The translations under genes were made by a program, and so were the position numbers. The notes under the pieces are model-generated. The model was given only the letters and a program-made list of their open reading frames with translations. It was not told the origin of the DNA and made no database searches. From Nocardioides jiangsuensis (GTDB lineage: Bacteria; Actinomycetota; Actinomycetes; Propionibacteriales; Nocardioidaceae), in contig NZ_JAIEZQ010000002.1 in the NCBI RefSeq assembly GCF_019679455.1, forward strand, positions 930,001 through 994,000: a stretch of DNA of 64,000 nucleotides. The letters run 5' to 3'. Below are positions 18,145-30,258 of this stretch, piece after piece (within the stretch, counting starts at the first letter, position 1; each line of letters opens with the position of its first letter).

Positions 18145-18327
18145 GTGATCCCCATCGTCGTGGCCATGCTCGTGATCATCGTGCTGGCGGGCGTCGTGGT
18201 CCTCTACGTCGCCTTCCCGCACCGGGGTGAGGAAGTCCCCAACGCGCCCTGGGTGGGGGACGCCATGCGCAAGGGCGTCGACCGCCTGCCGACCCTCGAC
18301 AACCAGCGGGCCAAGCAGCACCAGTGA
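18145..18327 (+). CDS. Small single-pass membrane protein (60 aa)
   Basis: 60 residues: an N-terminal membrane helix (IPIVVAMLVIIVLAGVVVLY) and a short polar cytosolic tail (HRGEEVPNAPWVGDAMRKG). I do not recognise a named family. The GTG at 18145 is the only start that keeps the whole helix. It lies between the thioesterase gene and ftsY, whose N-terminus also has a membrane helix; a role near the SRP receptor would be a guess from position only. Confidence 0.72.
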   Translation: MIPIVVAMLVIIVLAGVVVLYVAFPHRGEEVPNAPWVGDAMRKGVDRLPTLDNQRAKQHQ

Positions 18328-18458
18328 CCCGCTCCTGAGCCGGGCCTGACCGCTCTCGCCGCGGCCTCGCCCGCGGTACGGCGGTGCTCCCCGCGGGGTG
18401 TGCCGGACCGGCCCTCCGGTCGTCCGGGGGCCCTTGCGTGCATGGTTGGATGGTGCGC

Positions 18459-19637
18459 GTGGACGACTATCTCTACCTGATCATCGGCATCGCCGTCGCA
18501 GCCGTCGCGCTGCTCGCCGGCCTCGTCACGACCCGCTCCCGCTCCGGCGGCAAGCGCGTCGAGCGCGGGGGCGGTACCGACGTCCTCGCCCCTCCGGAGC
18601 CGCACGTCGGGGAGGACGCGGAGACGCCGCGGGACACGCCGACCCGGACCGTCGAGGACGCGGACCTGCCGGTCCTCACCGAGCCGGCGGCGCCCACCCT
18701 CGAGCGTCCCGAGTCCGCCGCGAGCCGGCTCGTCCGGCTCCGCGAGCGCCTCTCCCGGTCCCAGGGCGGCCTCGGTCGTGGCCTGCTCGCCCTGCTCTCG
18801 CGCGACCGCCTCGACGAGGACACCTGGGAGGACATCGAGGACACCCTGCTCACCGCGGACATCGGTGTCGCGCCCACCCAGGAGCTCGTCGAGCGGCTGC
18901 GGACCCGGATGCGGGTGGAGGGTGCCGCGGCGTCACCCGTCAAGGACGTGCTCCGCGAGGAGCTGGTCGCCCTGGTCGACCCGACCATGGACCGCTCGCT
19001 GCACGTCGACCGGCACGACGGCAAGCCCGGCGTGGTCCTGGTCGTCGGGGTCAACGGCACCGGCAAGACCACCACCGTCGGCAAGCTGGCCCGGGTCCTC
19101 GTCGCCGAGGACAAGCAGGTCGTGCTGGGTGCCGCGGACACGTTCCGCGCCGCGGCCGCCGAGCAGCTGACCACCTGGGGCGAGCGCGTGGGCGTGCCCG
19201 CCGTACGCGGGCCCGAGGGTAGCGACCCGGCCAGCGTGGCCTACGAGGCGGTGAAGACCGGCGTGGAGCAGGAGGCCGACGTGGTCCTCGTCGACACCGC
19301 GGGCCGACTGCAGAACAAGGCCGGACTGATGGACGAGCTCGGCAAGGTCAAGCGGGTCGTGGAGAAGCAGGCCCCGGTCACCGAGGTGCTGCTCGTGCTC
19401 GACGCGACCACCGGTCAGAACGGCATGGTCCAGGCCCGCGTCTTCAGCGAGGTCGTCAAGGTCACCGGCATCGTGCTGACCAAGCTCGACGGGTCCGCGA
19501 AGGGCGGCATCGTGGTGGCCGTGCAGCGCGAGCTCGGGGTCCCGGTCAAGCTGGTGGGTCTCGGCGAGGGCGCCGACGACCTGGCGCCGTTCGACCCCGA
19601 CACCTTCGTCGAGGCGATCCTGGGCGACGGCGCCTGA
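18459..19637 (+). CDS. ftsY: Signal recognition particle receptor FtsY
   Basis: FtsY is the membrane-bound GTPase that docks SRP-ribosome complexes at SecYEG. About 392 residues: an N-terminal membrane helix (YLYLIIGIAVAAVALLAGLV), an acidic linker, then the NG domain with G1 GVNGTGKTTT, DTFRAAA, DTAGRLQNK, TKLDGSAKGG and GLGEGADDL. The N-terminal helix is typical of actinobacteria. Start: GTG at 18459 (VDDYLYL) is 7 bases after a TTGGAT box; the ATG at 18450 in the same frame is an alternative. A strong terminator follows. Its partner ffh is at 24.6 kb. Confidence 0.94.
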   Translation: MDDYLYLIIGIAVAAVALLAGLVTTRSRSGGKRVERGGGTDVLAPPEPHVGEDAETPRDTPTRTVEDADLPVLTEPAAPTLERPESAASRLVRLRERLSRSQGGLGRGLLALLSRDRLDEDTWEDIEDTLLTADIGVAPTQELVERLRTRMRVEGAAASPVKDVLREELVALVDPTMDRSLHVDRHDGKPGVVLVVGVNGTGKTTTVGKLARVLVAEDKQVVLGAADTFRAAAAEQLTTWGERVGVPAVRGPEGSDPASVAYEAVKTGVEQEADVVLVDTAGRLQNKAGLMDELGKVKRVVEKQAPVTEVLLVLDATTGQNGMVQARVFSEVVKVTGIVLTKLDGSAKGGIVVAVQRELGVPVKLVGLGEGADDLAPFDPDTFVEAILGDGA

Positions 19638-19658
19638 GCGACATCCTCCGAGCAGCCG

Positions 19659-19694
19659 AATGGCCGGCAGTCCCCGCGGGGCCTGCCGGCCGTT
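19659..19694. terminator. Terminator after ftsY
   Basis: GGCCGGCAG (19662-19670) pairs with CTGCCGGCC (19683-19691), extended by AA/TT at the base, around CCCCGCGGGG. It sits between the convergent ftsY and TetR genes and can serve both. Confidence 0.75.
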
Positions 19695-19699
19695 GCGTC

Positions 19700-22303
<2,604 letters not shown>

Positions 22304-22310
22304 CCTGGTC

Positions 22311-24560
22311 GTGACCTCCACCGAACGCCTGAGTCGCGCGGACGCTGCCGATGCCCTGTGCTCGGCAGCGTTCGCGCGTGCCCTCGGGGAACGCGACGAG
22401 ACCGGCCTGGCGCTGGTCGCCGTCGGCGGCTTCGGTCGTCGCGAGCTGGCCCCGCACAGCGACCTCGACGTGGTCCTCGTCCACACCGACGACATCGCCG
22501 ACGCCGACCTCGCGGAGGTCGCCGGCACGGTCTGGTACCCGCTGTGGGACGGCGGAGCCGCTCTCGACCACTCCGTGCGGGCGTTGTCCGAGGTGACCGC
22601 CGCCGCCAAGCAGGACATCCGGGTCGCCCTGGGGCTGCTGGACGCCCGGCACCTCGCCGGGGACCCCACGGTCACCCTGCAGCTGCGCTCCGCGGTCCTG
22701 GCCCAGTGGCGCCGCGACGCGCGTCAGCGGCTGCCCGAGCTGCGGGAGATGGCGCAGAGGCGCGGCGAGCGGCTCGGCGAGCTCGCCCACGCCTCGGTGC
22801 CCGACCTCAAGGAGTCCGGCGGCGGGCTCCGCGACGCCACGATCCTCACCGCGCTCGTGGCCACCTGGCTCGTCGACGTCCCGCACGCCGACCTCGAGCG
22901 CAGCCGTCAGCAGCTCCTCGACGTCCGCGACGCGGTGCACGAGGTCGCCGGCCGTCCCTCGGACCGGATCGCCCCCGACATGTGGGACGACCTGGCCGAC
23001 ACGCTCAAGGTCGCCGACGCCGACGAGGCGCAGCGGCAGGTCCGCGAGATCGGCCGCCGCATCACCCACATCTCCCGGCTCACCTGGCGGCGCGTCGAGG
23101 GCGTGCTCGCGCGCCCGGTGTCCGGCGCGCACCGCCGCCGCCCGGACCTGGAGCCGGTCGGCTCGTCGCTCGCGCTGTCCAACGGCGAGGTGGTCCTCGA
23201 CCGGGGTGCCCGGCCCGCCGACGACCCGACGCTGCTGCTCCGCGCCGCGGCGGAGGCCGCCGAGCGCGACCTGATCCTGGCCCCGCCCACCGCGGCGCGC
23301 CTGGCCCGTGAGTGCCCACCCATTCCGGAGCCGTGGCCCGAGGAGGCCCGGAACCTGCTGGCGCGCCTCCTCGCCGCCGGTCCCGGCCTGCTCGCGGTGT
23401 GGGAGACCCTCGACGAGACCGGCGCACTCCACACGCTGCTGCCCGAGTGGGAGCGGGTCCGGCTGCTCCCGCACGCCTCGGTCGTGCACCGGTTCACCGT
23501 CGACCGGCACCTGGTCGAGACCTGCATCGAGGCGTCCCGGCTGATCCGCCGGGTCTCCCGCCCCGACCTGCTGGTCGTGGCCGCGCTGCTCCACGACATC
23601 GGCAAGGGCGGCCTCGTGGAGCACAGCGCCGCCGGCGAGCCGATCGCCGCCGCGATCGCGGCCCGGATGGGGTACTCCGCCGAGGAGGTCGCCCTGCTCA
23701 GAGGTCTGGTCCGCTGGCACTTGCTGCTCGCGGATGTCGCCACCACCCGTGACCTCGAGGACCCCGCCACCGTGGCCCACGTGGTCGAGCGCGTGGAAGA
23801 CGCACGGACGCTCGAGCTGCTCGCGGTGCTCACCGAGGCCGACGCCCGGGCGACCGCGGCGAAGGCCTGGTCCCCGTGGCGGGCCGGCCTGGTCGAGGAG
23901 CTGGTCGCCCGGGTCGCGGCCGAGCTGTCCGAGACCACCCCGGACGGCCTCGACACCGTGCTGCTGGACATCCCGCCGGCCGTCGCGGAGGACAGCACCC
24001 GGGTCGACCTCCGGGTGGAGACCGGCGAGCACGGCAGCCAGGTCACCGTGGTGTCCGGCGACCGGGTCGGCCTGCTCGCCGCGGTCGCGGGCATGCTCGG
24101 CATGCAGCGGGTGTCGATCCGTTCGGCGCGGGCCTGGACCCAGGACGAGTACGCCGTGTCCCAGTGGCAGGTCGACGACACCCACCTCGACGCCGCAGTG
24201 CTGCGCCAGCGGCTCGAGGCGGTCCTCGCCGGCCGGCTCGACCCGGGGGAGCGGCTGCGGCGCACGGCGGGTCGGACCCTGGACCCGTCCGTGGCGGTGC
24301 GGCCCGAGGCCTCCCGTGAGGCCACCGTGCTGGAGGTCCGCGTCGACGACCGCCCCGGTGTGGTGCACCTGGTGTGCCAGGCGCTGGCCGACATCGACGT
24401 GTCGGTGCGCTCGGCGCACGTGACCACGCTGGGCCCGCAGGCGGTGGACGTGTTCTACGTGCAGGAGACCGCGGCGGGGGCGCTGGGCGACGAGCGGTCC
24501 GCGGAAGCGGCGCACGCCGTACGCCATGCGCTCACCGGCCCGGCTACCCTTGACGCCTGA
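22311..24560 (+). CDS. glnD: PII nucleotidylyltransferase GlnD
   Basis: GlnD modifies and demodifies PII in response to glutamine. 749 residues: N-terminal nucleotidyltransferase domain with AVGGFGRRELAPHSDLDVVLV, the PII-uridylyltransferase helical region, an HD hydrolase domain (VVAALLHDIGKGGLVEHS) near residue 430, and two C-terminal ACT domains (VTVVSGDRVGLLAAVAGML; VLEVRVDDRPGVVHLVCQAL). In actinobacteria it is an adenylyltransferase on Tyr51 of GlnK. The GTG at 22311 is 7 bases after glnK. Confidence 0.95.
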   Translation: MTSTERLSRADAADALCSAAFARALGERDETGLALVAVGGFGRRELAPHSDLDVVLVHTDDIADADLAEVAGTVWYPLWDGGAALDHSVRALSEVTAAAKQDIRVALGLLDARHLAGDPTVTLQLRSAVLAQWRRDARQRLPELREMAQRRGERLGELAHASVPDLKESGGGLRDATILTALVATWLVDVPHADLERSRQQLLDVRDAVHEVAGRPSDRIAPDMWDDLADTLKVADADEAQRQVREIGRRITHISRLTWRRVEGVLARPVSGAHRRRPDLEPVGSSLALSNGEVVLDRGARPADDPTLLLRAAAEAAERDLILAPPTAARLARECPPIPEPWPEEARNLLARLLAAGPGLLAVWETLDETGALHTLLPEWERVRLLPHASVVHRFTVDRHLVETCIEASRLIRRVSRPDLLVVAALLHDIGKGGLVEHSAAGEPIAAAIAARMGYSAEEVALLRGLVRWHLLLADVATTRDLEDPATVAHVVERVEDARTLELLAVLTEADARATAAKAWSPWRAGLVEELVARVAAELSETTPDGLDTVLLDIPPAVAEDSTRVDLRVETGEHGSQVTVVSGDRVGLLAAVAGMLGMQRVSIRSARAWTQDEYAVSQWQVDDTHLDAAVLRQRLEAVLAGRLDPGERLRRTAGRTLDPSVAVRPEASREATVLEVRVDDRPGVVHLVCQALADIDVSVRSAHVTTLGPQAVDVFYVQETAAGALGDERSAEAAHAVRHALTGPATLDA

Positions 24561-24571
24561 CCCTTCATCGA

Positions 24572-24588
24572 CCGGGCACACGGCCCGG
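24572..24588 (+). terminator. Short hairpin between glnD and ffh
   Basis: CCGGGC (24572-24577), loop ACACG, GCCCGG (24583-24588). It lies in the ffh leader after a possible TACCCT -10 near 24545, so it may be a leader hairpin instead of a terminator. Confidence 0.3.
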
Positions 24589-24633
24589 GCCGGGGTCACG
24601 CTTCTGCGCCGCCACCACGAGGAATGACGACCA

Positions 24634-26208
24634 TTGTTCGCAACTCTCTCTGACCGCCTTGCCGACACCTTCAAGAACCTCCGGGGCAAGGGCCGCCTGT
24701 CGGAAGCCGACATCGACGCGACCGCCCGCGAGATCCGGGTCGCGCTGCTCGAGGCCGACGTGGCCCTGCCGGTCGTCAAGGAGTTCGTCGGTGCCGTCAA
24801 GGAGCGCGCCCGCGGCGTGGAGGTCAGCCAGGCGCTGAACCCCGCGCAGCAGATCATCAAGATCGTCAACGACGAGCTGGTGACGATCCTCGGCGGGGAG
24901 ACCCGCCGGCTGCGGTTCGCGAAGAACCCGCCGACCGTGATCATGCTCGCCGGCCTCCAGGGCTCGGGCAAGACCACGCTGGCCGCAAAGCTGGCGCTGT
25001 GGCTCAAGGAGCAGGGCAGCAGCCCGCTCCTGGTCGCCGCGGACCTCCAGCGCCCCAACGCGGTCAACCAGCTCCAGGTCAACGGCGAGCGCGCCGGCGT
25101 CAAGGTCTACGCCCCCGAGCCGGGCAACGGCGTCGGCGACCCGGTCGCGGTCGCCCGCGGCGGCGTCGAGGAGGCCCGGCGGACCCTGCACGACGTGGTG
25201 ATCGTGGACACCGCCGGCCGTCTCGGCGTGGATGCCGAGATGATGCAGCAGGCTCGCGACATCCGCGACGCGGTCACCCCCGACGAGGTGCTCTTCGTCG
25301 TCGACGCCATGATCGGCCAGGACGCGGTGAACACCGCGCAGGCGTTCCTCGACGGGGTCGGGTACGACGGCGTCGTCCTCACCAAGCTCGACGGCGACGC
25401 CCGCGGTGGCGCCGCGCTCTCGGTCGCCTCGATCACCGGCAAGCCGGTGATGTTCGCCTCGGCGGGCGAGAAGCTCACCGACTTCGACCTCTTCCACCCC
25501 GACCGGATGGCCGGCCGGATCCTCGACATGGGCGACATGCTCACCCTGATCGAGCAGGCGGAGAAGACCTTCGACCAGGAGCAGGCCGCGAAGGCGGCGG
25601 CCAAGCTCACCGGCCAGGGTGGCGACTTCACGCTGACCGACTTCATGGAGCAGATGCAGCAGATCCGCAAGATGGGGTCGCTGAGCAAGATCATGGGGAT
25701 GCTGCCCGGGATGGGGCAGTTCCGCGACCAGCTCGACAACTTCGACGAGCGGGAGATCGACCGGATCCAGGCGATCATCCAGTCGATGACCCCGGCGGAG
25801 CGGGAGAACCCGAAGATCATCGACGGCTCGCGCCGGCAGCGGATCTCCAAGGGGTCCGGCACCCAGGTCTCCGACGTGAACACCCTCGTCGACCGGTTCT
25901 TCGAGGCCCGCAAGATGATGATGTCGATGGCCAAGGGCGGCGGCATTCCCGGGATGCCGGGCATGCCCGGCATGGGCGGCGTCGGCGGCGGCAAGCGGGG
26001 CAAGGGCAAGCAGGCGCCGAAGAAGGGCAAGGCCAAGCGCGGCTCGGGCAACCCCGCCAAGCGCGCGCAGGAGCAGAAGGCCGCGGCGGCCAAGCCGCAG
26101 GGCGGCAACGGGGCGAACCCGTTCGGCCTGCCGCAGGGCGAGGACCAGCCCAGCGCCGAGGACTTCCAGCTTCCCGCCGAGTTCTCGAAGTACCTGCCCA
26201 AGCAGTAA
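24634..26208 (+). CDS. ffh: Signal recognition particle protein Ffh
   Basis: Ffh binds 4.5S RNA and the signal peptides of membrane proteins, and delivers ribosomes to FtsY. 524 residues: N domain (ATLSDRLADTFKNLRGKG), G domain with G1 GLQGSGKTTLA, DLQRPNAVNQL, DTAGRLGVD and TKLDGDARGG, then the M domain (LTDFMEQMQQIRKMGS, MTPAERENPKIIDGSRRQRI). It ends in a Gly/Lys/Pro-rich tail with repeated GMPGMPG. The start is TTG at 24634 after AGGAATGACG. The 4.5S RNA gene is not in the window. Confidence 0.96.
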   Translation: MFATLSDRLADTFKNLRGKGRLSEADIDATAREIRVALLEADVALPVVKEFVGAVKERARGVEVSQALNPAQQIIKIVNDELVTILGGETRRLRFAKNPPTVIMLAGLQGSGKTTLAAKLALWLKEQGSSPLLVAADLQRPNAVNQLQVNGERAGVKVYAPEPGNGVGDPVAVARGGVEEARRTLHDVVIVDTAGRLGVDAEMMQQARDIRDAVTPDEVLFVVDAMIGQDAVNTAQAFLDGVGYDGVVLTKLDGDARGGAALSVASITGKPVMFASAGEKLTDFDLFHPDRMAGRILDMGDMLTLIEQAEKTFDQEQAAKAAAKLTGQGGDFTLTDFMEQMQQIRKMGSLSKIMGMLPGMGQFRDQLDNFDEREIDRIQAIIQSMTPAERENPKIIDGSRRQRISKGSGTQVSDVNTLVDRFFEARKMMMSMAKGGGIPGMPGMPGMGGVGGGKRGKGKQAPKKGKAKRGSGNPAKRAQEQKAAAAKPQGGNGANPFGLPQGEDQPSAEDFQLPAEFSKYLPKQ

Positions 26209-26212
26209 CCGG

Positions 26213-26218
26213 TAGCGT
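26213..26218 (+). promoter_or_regulatory. -10 box of the amidohydrolase gene (leaderless)
   Basis: TAGCGT lies 8 bases before the ATG at 26227, immediately after the ffh stop. Confidence 0.45.
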
Positions 26219-26226
26219 TCGGGGGC

Positions 26227-27300
26227 ATGACTGCCTTCAAGCTGCGTGGAGTGGTCCTGCCCGAGGGCGAGGCGCGGGACCTGTACGTCGTCGACGGCCG
26301 GGTGACCTACGAGCCGGTCGCCTCGGCGGAGCTGGTCGCGGAGGGCTGGATCGTCCCCGGCCTGGTGGACGCGCACTGCCACATCGGCCTCGACGAGAAC
26401 GGCGCGGTCCCCGAGGACGTCCAGGAGAAGCAGGCGCTCGCCGACCGCGACGCGGGCACCCTGCTGATCCGCGACTGCGGCTCGGCGGCCGACACGTCGT
26501 GGATCCACGACCGCGACGACCTGCCGCGGCTCATCCGGGCAGGGCGGCACCTCGCCCGGCCCCGGCGCTACATCCGCAACTACGCCCACGAGATCGAGCC
26601 CGAGGACCTCCCCGCGTACGTCGCCCAGGAGGCCGACCGCGGCGACGGCTGGGTCAAGCTCGTCGGCGACTGGATCGAGCGGGAGGCCGGCGACCTCACC
26701 CCGTCGTGGACCCGGGAGTCCCTGGAGCAGGCCATGCGTGTCGCCCACGAGCGCGGCGCCCGGGTCACCGCCCACGTGTTCGGCGAGCAGGCCCTGCCCG
26801 ACCTGATCGGCGCGGGCATCGACTGCATCGAGCACGGCACCGGGCTCGACACCGGCCTGATCGACACGATGGTGGCCAACGGCGTCGCCCTGGTCCCGAC
26901 CGTCAAGCAGCTCGAGAACTTCCCGGGCTACGCCGCGGCGGGGGAGGAGAAGTTCCCGGCCTACGCCGAGCACATGCGGGCGCTGTACGCCCGGCGGCGC
27001 GACACGATCGGCGCCGCCTACGAGGCGGGAGTGGCGATCTACGCCGGCACCGACGCCGGGGGCGTGCTGCCGCACGGCCTGATCGGTGACGAGGTGATCG
27101 AGCTGGCGACGTACGGCCTCACCGCCGAGGACGCGCTCGGCGCCGCGTCGTGGCGTGCCCGGGAGTGGCTCGGGATGCCCGGAGGCCTGGCGGAGGGCGC
27201 ACCGGCCGACCTGGTGGTCTTCGACAGCAACCCGCTCGAGGACCTGCGCGTGCTCAAGGACCCCAAGCGGATCGTCCTGCGCGGCCGGGTGGTGTCCTGA
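26227..27300 (+). CDS. Amidohydrolase-superfamily enzyme (imidazolonepropionase-like)
   Basis: 357 residues. A metal-dependent hydrolase of the amidohydrolase superfamily: HxH in [12 protein letters not shown], a candidate carboxylated Lys in GWVKLVGDW, the third metal His in [17 protein letters not shown], and the catalytic Asp in [13 protein letters not shown]. The C-terminal strand ([17 protein letters not shown]) closes the composite beta-sandwich. The closest subfamilies act on prolidase-like or imidazolonepropionase-like substrates; the true substrate is unknown. It appears to have its own leaderless promoter between ffh and rpsP. Confidence 0.82.
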   Translation: MTAFKLRGVVLPEGEARDLYVVDGRVTYEPVASAELVAEGWIVPGLVDAHCHIGLDENGAVPEDVQEKQALADRDAGTLLIRDCGSAADTSWIHDRDDLPRLIRAGRHLARPRRYIRNYAHEIEPEDLPAYVAQEADRGDGWVKLVGDWIEREAGDLTPSWTRESLEQAMRVAHERGARVTAHVFGEQALPDLIGAGIDCIEHGTGLDTGLIDTMVANGVALVPTVKQLENFPGYAAAGEEKFPAYAEHMRALYARRRDTIGAAYEAGVAIYAGTDAGGVLPHGLIGDEVIELATYGLTAEDALGAASWRAREWLGMPGGLAEGAPADLVVFDSNPLEDLRVLKDPKRIVLRGRVVS

Positions 27301-27307
27301 AGGGCGA

Positions 27308-27338
27308 TTGGAGTCCGGGCCCGGCTCTCTGGCACAAT
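27308..27338 (+). promoter_or_regulatory. Putative promoter of the rpsP-khpA operon
   Basis: TTGGAG (27308-27313) and CACAAT (27333-27338), with a somewhat long 19-base spacer. The transcript would carry a leader of about 120 bases before rpsP. Confidence 0.4.
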
Positions 27339-27467
27339 GTGCGGCTGAGTCCTGCGTGCCCGGACCCTCTCTCCCGGTCACGCAGCGTCCGCCGAGTGCA
27401 TCGGCCCGGTCCCCACCTGGTTCGAGGCGCTCAACCACGCCAATACTTTCAAGGAGACACCACACCC

Positions 27468-27974
27468 GTGGCAGTCAAGATCCGTCTGAAGCGCATGGGC
27501 AAGATCCGTGCGCCGCACTACCGCGTCGTCGTCGTCGACTCCCGCAAGAAGCGCGACGGCAAGGTCATCGAGGAGATCGGCAAGTACCACCCGAAGGAGG
27601 AGCCCTCGTTCATCGAGGTGCAGTCCGACCGGGCGCAGTACTGGCTGGGCGTCGGCGCGCAGCCGAGCGAGTCCGTCGCCGCGATCCTCAAGGTCACCGG
27701 CGACTGGCAGAAGTTCAAGGGCGAGCCGGGTGCCGAGGGCACGCTGAAGGTCAAGGAGCCCAAGCGCGACAAGGCCGAGATCTTCAACGAGGCTCTCAAG
27801 GAGTCGGCGAACGAGCCCAAGGCCGAGGCCGTCACCAAGAAGTCCAAGAAGGCCGAGGCTCCCGCCGAGGAGGCTCCGGCTGCCGAGGCGACCCCGGCCG
27901 ACGAGACCCCTGAGGGTGCCGCCGCGACCGACGACGCCGACAAGAAGCCGGCCGACGAGTCGACCGAGGGCTGA
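27468..27974 (+). CDS. rpsP: 30S ribosomal protein S16 with long C-terminal tail
   Basis: 168 residues. The first ~85 are the conserved S16 fold ([32 protein letters not shown]). The rest is an Ala/Glu/Lys-rich, disordered extension ending [13 protein letters not shown]; such tails are common in actinobacteria but long here. S16 is needed for 30S assembly. The GTG start at 27468 follows AAGGAGACACCACACCC; the open frame further upstream is leader. khpA begins 5 bases after the stop. Confidence 0.96.
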   Translation: MAVKIRLKRMGKIRAPHYRVVVVDSRKKRDGKVIEEIGKYHPKEEPSFIEVQSDRAQYWLGVGAQPSESVAAILKVTGDWQKFKGEPGAEGTLKVKEPKRDKAEIFNEALKESANEPKAEAVTKKSKKAEAPAEEAPAAEATPADETPEGAAATDDADKKPADESTEG

Positions 27975-27979
27975 TCCCC

Positions 27980-28222
27980 GTGCTGACTGACGCTCTCGAG
28001 CACCTGGTCCGTGGCATCGTCGACCACCCCGACGACGTGACCGTCCGCGACAAGCAGCTGCGGCGCGGCTCGATCCTCGAGGTGCGCGTACACCCCGAGG
28101 ACCTCGGCAAGGTGATCGGTCGGGGCGGCCGCACGGCGACCGCGATCCGCACCGTGATCGGAGCGCTCGCCGGCAAGAACGGTGCCCGGGTCGACTTCGT
28201 CGACGTGGACCGTCGCCGGTAG
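27980..28222 (+). CDS. khpA: KH-domain RNA-binding protein KhpA
   Basis: 80 residues, a single KH domain with the RNA-binding GxxG loop in LGKVIGRGGRTATAIRTV. KhpA homologues bind structured RNA, often as a pair with KhpB, and affect cell division and translation. The position between rpsP and rimM is conserved across actinobacteria and Firmicutes. The GTG at 27980 starts 5 bases after rpsP. It is followed by a strong hairpin. Confidence 0.93.
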   Translation: MLTDALEHLVRGIVDHPDDVTVRDKQLRRGSILEVRVHPEDLGKVIGRGGRTATAIRTVIGALAGKNGARVDFVDVDRRR

Positions 28223-28240
28223 GCACGAACAAGCACCATG

Positions 28241-28274
28241 CGAATGGGGAGACCAGCGATGGTCTCCCCATTCG
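28241..28274 (+). terminator. Perfect 15-bp hairpin between khpA and rimM
   Basis: CGAATGGGGAGACCA (28241-28255), loop GCGA (a GNRA tetraloop), TGGTCTCCCCATTCG (28260-28274). No T-run follows, so it may be an attenuator, an RNase III site or a stabiliser of the rpsP-khpA mRNA; rimM begins 31 bases later. Confidence 0.65.
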
Positions 28275-28304
28275 TGCGGTTCCATCGAGAGCAGGTGAGG
28301 TGGC

Positions 28305-28877
28305 ATGGCGAGCACCGAGGTCGTCGTCGGCCGGGTCGGGAAGGCCCACGGCATCAAGGGTGAGGTCTCCGTCGAGCTGCGGACCGACGAGCCGGAGCGT
28401 CGCTTCGCCGACGGCGTCGTGCTCGTCACCCGGGCCCCGGACGGCGGGGAGCCGCACGGCCCGTCCCGGCCCAGGTCGCTCTCCGTGCGCAGCACCCGCT
28501 GGCACCAGTCCCGCCTGCTCGTGACGTTCGCGGAGATCCGCGACCGCACCGCGGCCGAGGCCGCGCGCGGCCTGCTGCTCGCGGTCACCGTCGACGACGC
28601 CGAGACGCCCGAGGACCCCGAGGAGTTCTACGACCACCAGCTGGTCGGGCTCCGGGTGGAGACCGTCGACGGCCGCCCGGTGGGTGTGCTGGAGGAGGTC
28701 GTGCACGGCTCCGCGCAGGACCTGCTGTCGGTCCGGGCGGAGGACGGCCGGGAGGTCCTGGTCCCGTTCGTCGTGCAGCTCGTGCCCACCGTCGACGTAC
28801 CGGGCGGCCGGATCGTGGTCGAGGACCTGCCCGGCCTGCTCACCCCCGTCGAGGAAGAGGACGAGGGGAGCGCCTGA
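28305..28877 (+). CDS. rimM: Ribosome maturation factor RimM
   Basis: RimM binds S19 and helps assemble the 30S head. 190 residues: N-terminal RimM domain ([20 protein letters not shown]) and C-terminal PRC-barrel ([33 protein letters not shown]). The ATG at 28305 follows GCAGGTGAGG. One base separates the stop from the trmD start, so the two are co-translated. Confidence 0.95.
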   Translation: MASTEVVVGRVGKAHGIKGEVSVELRTDEPERRFADGVVLVTRAPDGGEPHGPSRPRSLSVRSTRWHQSRLLVTFAEIRDRTAAEAARGLLLAVTVDDAETPEDPEEFYDHQLVGLRVETVDGRPVGVLEEVVHGSAQDLLSVRAEDGREVLVPFVVQLVPTVDVPGGRIVVEDLPGLLTPVEEEDEGSA

Positions 28878-28878
28878 G

Positions 28879-30057
28879 GTGCGGCTCGACGTCGTCTCGA
28901 TCTTCCCCGGCTACCTCGCCCCGCTCGACCTCTCCCTGGTCGGCAAGGCGCGGGCGTCGGGGCTGCTCGACGTCCGCGTGCACGACCTGCGCCGGTGGAC
29001 CCACGACCGGCACCACACCGTCGACGACACCCCGTACGGCGGCGGCGCCGGGATGGTGATGAAGCCCGAGCCGTGGGGCGAGGCGCTCGACGAGATCACC
29101 GCCTCCGGCGAGCCGGACACGGCGCCCGTGCTCGTCGTACCCACCCCCTCGGGGGAGCCGCTGACCCAGCGGGTCGCCGCGGAGCTGAGCGCCGAGCCGT
29201 GGCTGCTCTTCGCGTGCGGGCGGTACGAGGGCATAGACCAGCGGGTGATGGACCACGCCCGCACCCGGATGCGGGTCCGCGAGGTCTCCATCGGCGACTA
29301 CGTGCTGAACGGGGGAGAGGTCGCCGCGCTCGTGGTGACCGAGGCCGTGGTCCGGCTGCTGCCCGGCTTCATGGGCAACCCCGCGTCGCTCACCGAGGAG
29401 TCGCACGGCGACGAGGGGCTGCTGGAGTACCCCGTCTACACCAAGCCGCCGTCGTGGCGCGGCCTCGACGTGCCCGAGGTGCTGTTCAGCGGCAACCATG
29501 CCAGGATCGCCGCCTGGCGGCGGGCCCGAGCGCTCGAGCGCACCGTCGAGCGCCGTCCCGACCTGCTGCACCGCAGCCGTCGGCTCACCCTCGACACGCT
29601 CGGCGAGGTCGCCGAGGTCCGGGCGGCGACCCTCGCCGACGCCGCCGAGATCCTCACCCTCCAGCGTGCCTGCTGGCTCCAGGAGGCGCAGGCCAACGGC
29701 ACCCTCGACATCCCGCCGCTGAGGGAGTCGCTGGCCGACGTGGAGGCCGGGCTGCGGGAGTGGACCACGTTCGTGGTGCGCGTCGGCGGGCGCCTGGTCG
29801 GGTCGGTGCGCGGACGGCTCGACGGCCCCACCTGGAACGTCGGCCGGATCATGGTCGCCCCCGACCTCCAGGGCCGCGGCCTGGGGCGCTGGCTGCTGGA
29901 GTACGCCGAGCGGGCCGCCCCGGACACGGCCACCGGGTTCACCCTCTTCACCGGGGCGGGCAGCGCCGCGAACCTGCGGATGTACCGCAAGGCCGGGTAC
30001 CGCCCGGTGGCGAGCGACGAGCCCGGCGTCGTACACCTGGCCAAGCGGCGCCGCTGA
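28879..30057 (+). CDS. trmD: tRNA (guanine37-N1)-methyltransferase TrmD fused to a GNAT acetyltransferase
   Basis: 392 residues, whereas ordinary TrmD is about 230-250. Residues 1 to about 238 are a complete Trm[36 protein letters not shown], and the SAM-binding deep-knot [12 protein letters not shown] and [12 protein letters not shown]. It methylates N1 of G37 and prevents frameshifting. From about residue 246 a GNAT domain follows in the same frame ([51 protein letters not shown]) with the acetyl-CoA Q/RxxGxG loop. No stop or start separates them. The acetyltransferase target is unknown. The GTG at 28879 directly follows rimM. Confidence 0.93.
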   Translation: MRLDVVSIFPGYLAPLDLSLVGKARASGLLDVRVHDLRRWTHDRHHTVDDTPYGGGAGMVMKPEPWGEALDEITASGEPDTAPVLVVPTPSGEPLTQRVAAELSAEPWLLFACGRYEGIDQRVMDHARTRMRVREVSIGDYVLNGGEVAALVVTEAVVRLLPGFMGNPASLTEESHGDEGLLEYPVYTKPPSWRGLDVPEVLFSGNHARIAAWRRARALERTVERRPDLLHRSRRLTLDTLGEVAEVRAATLADAAEILTLQRACWLQEAQANGTLDIPPLRESLADVEAGLREWTTFVVRVGGRLVGSVRGRLDGPTWNVGRIMVAPDLQGRGLGRWLLEYAERAAPDTATGFTLFTGAGSAANLRMYRKAGYRPVASDEPGVVHLAKRRR

Positions 30058-30094
30058 CCGTCCGCTCGATTTCGTGGCCCGGGCGGGCCTGTGG

Positions 30095-30100
30095 CAGACT
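30095..30100 (+). promoter_or_regulatory. Putative -10 box upstream of rplS
   Basis: CAGACT in TGGCAGACTTGACC, about 160 bases before rplS. No good -35 is seen. Confidence 0.3.
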
Positions 30101-30258
30101 TGACCCTCGGTTCTGCGCATCGCGGCCACGCCCCGACCTCGTCGGAGCGGGCCGGCGGCCCACCTGCCACAGGGGGCGCGCCGCACGGTGCACAGCCAGG
30201 ACCACTCCGACTGAACAACAGTTCCGTGGGTGACCTGTGGCGCTCACGAGGAGACATC

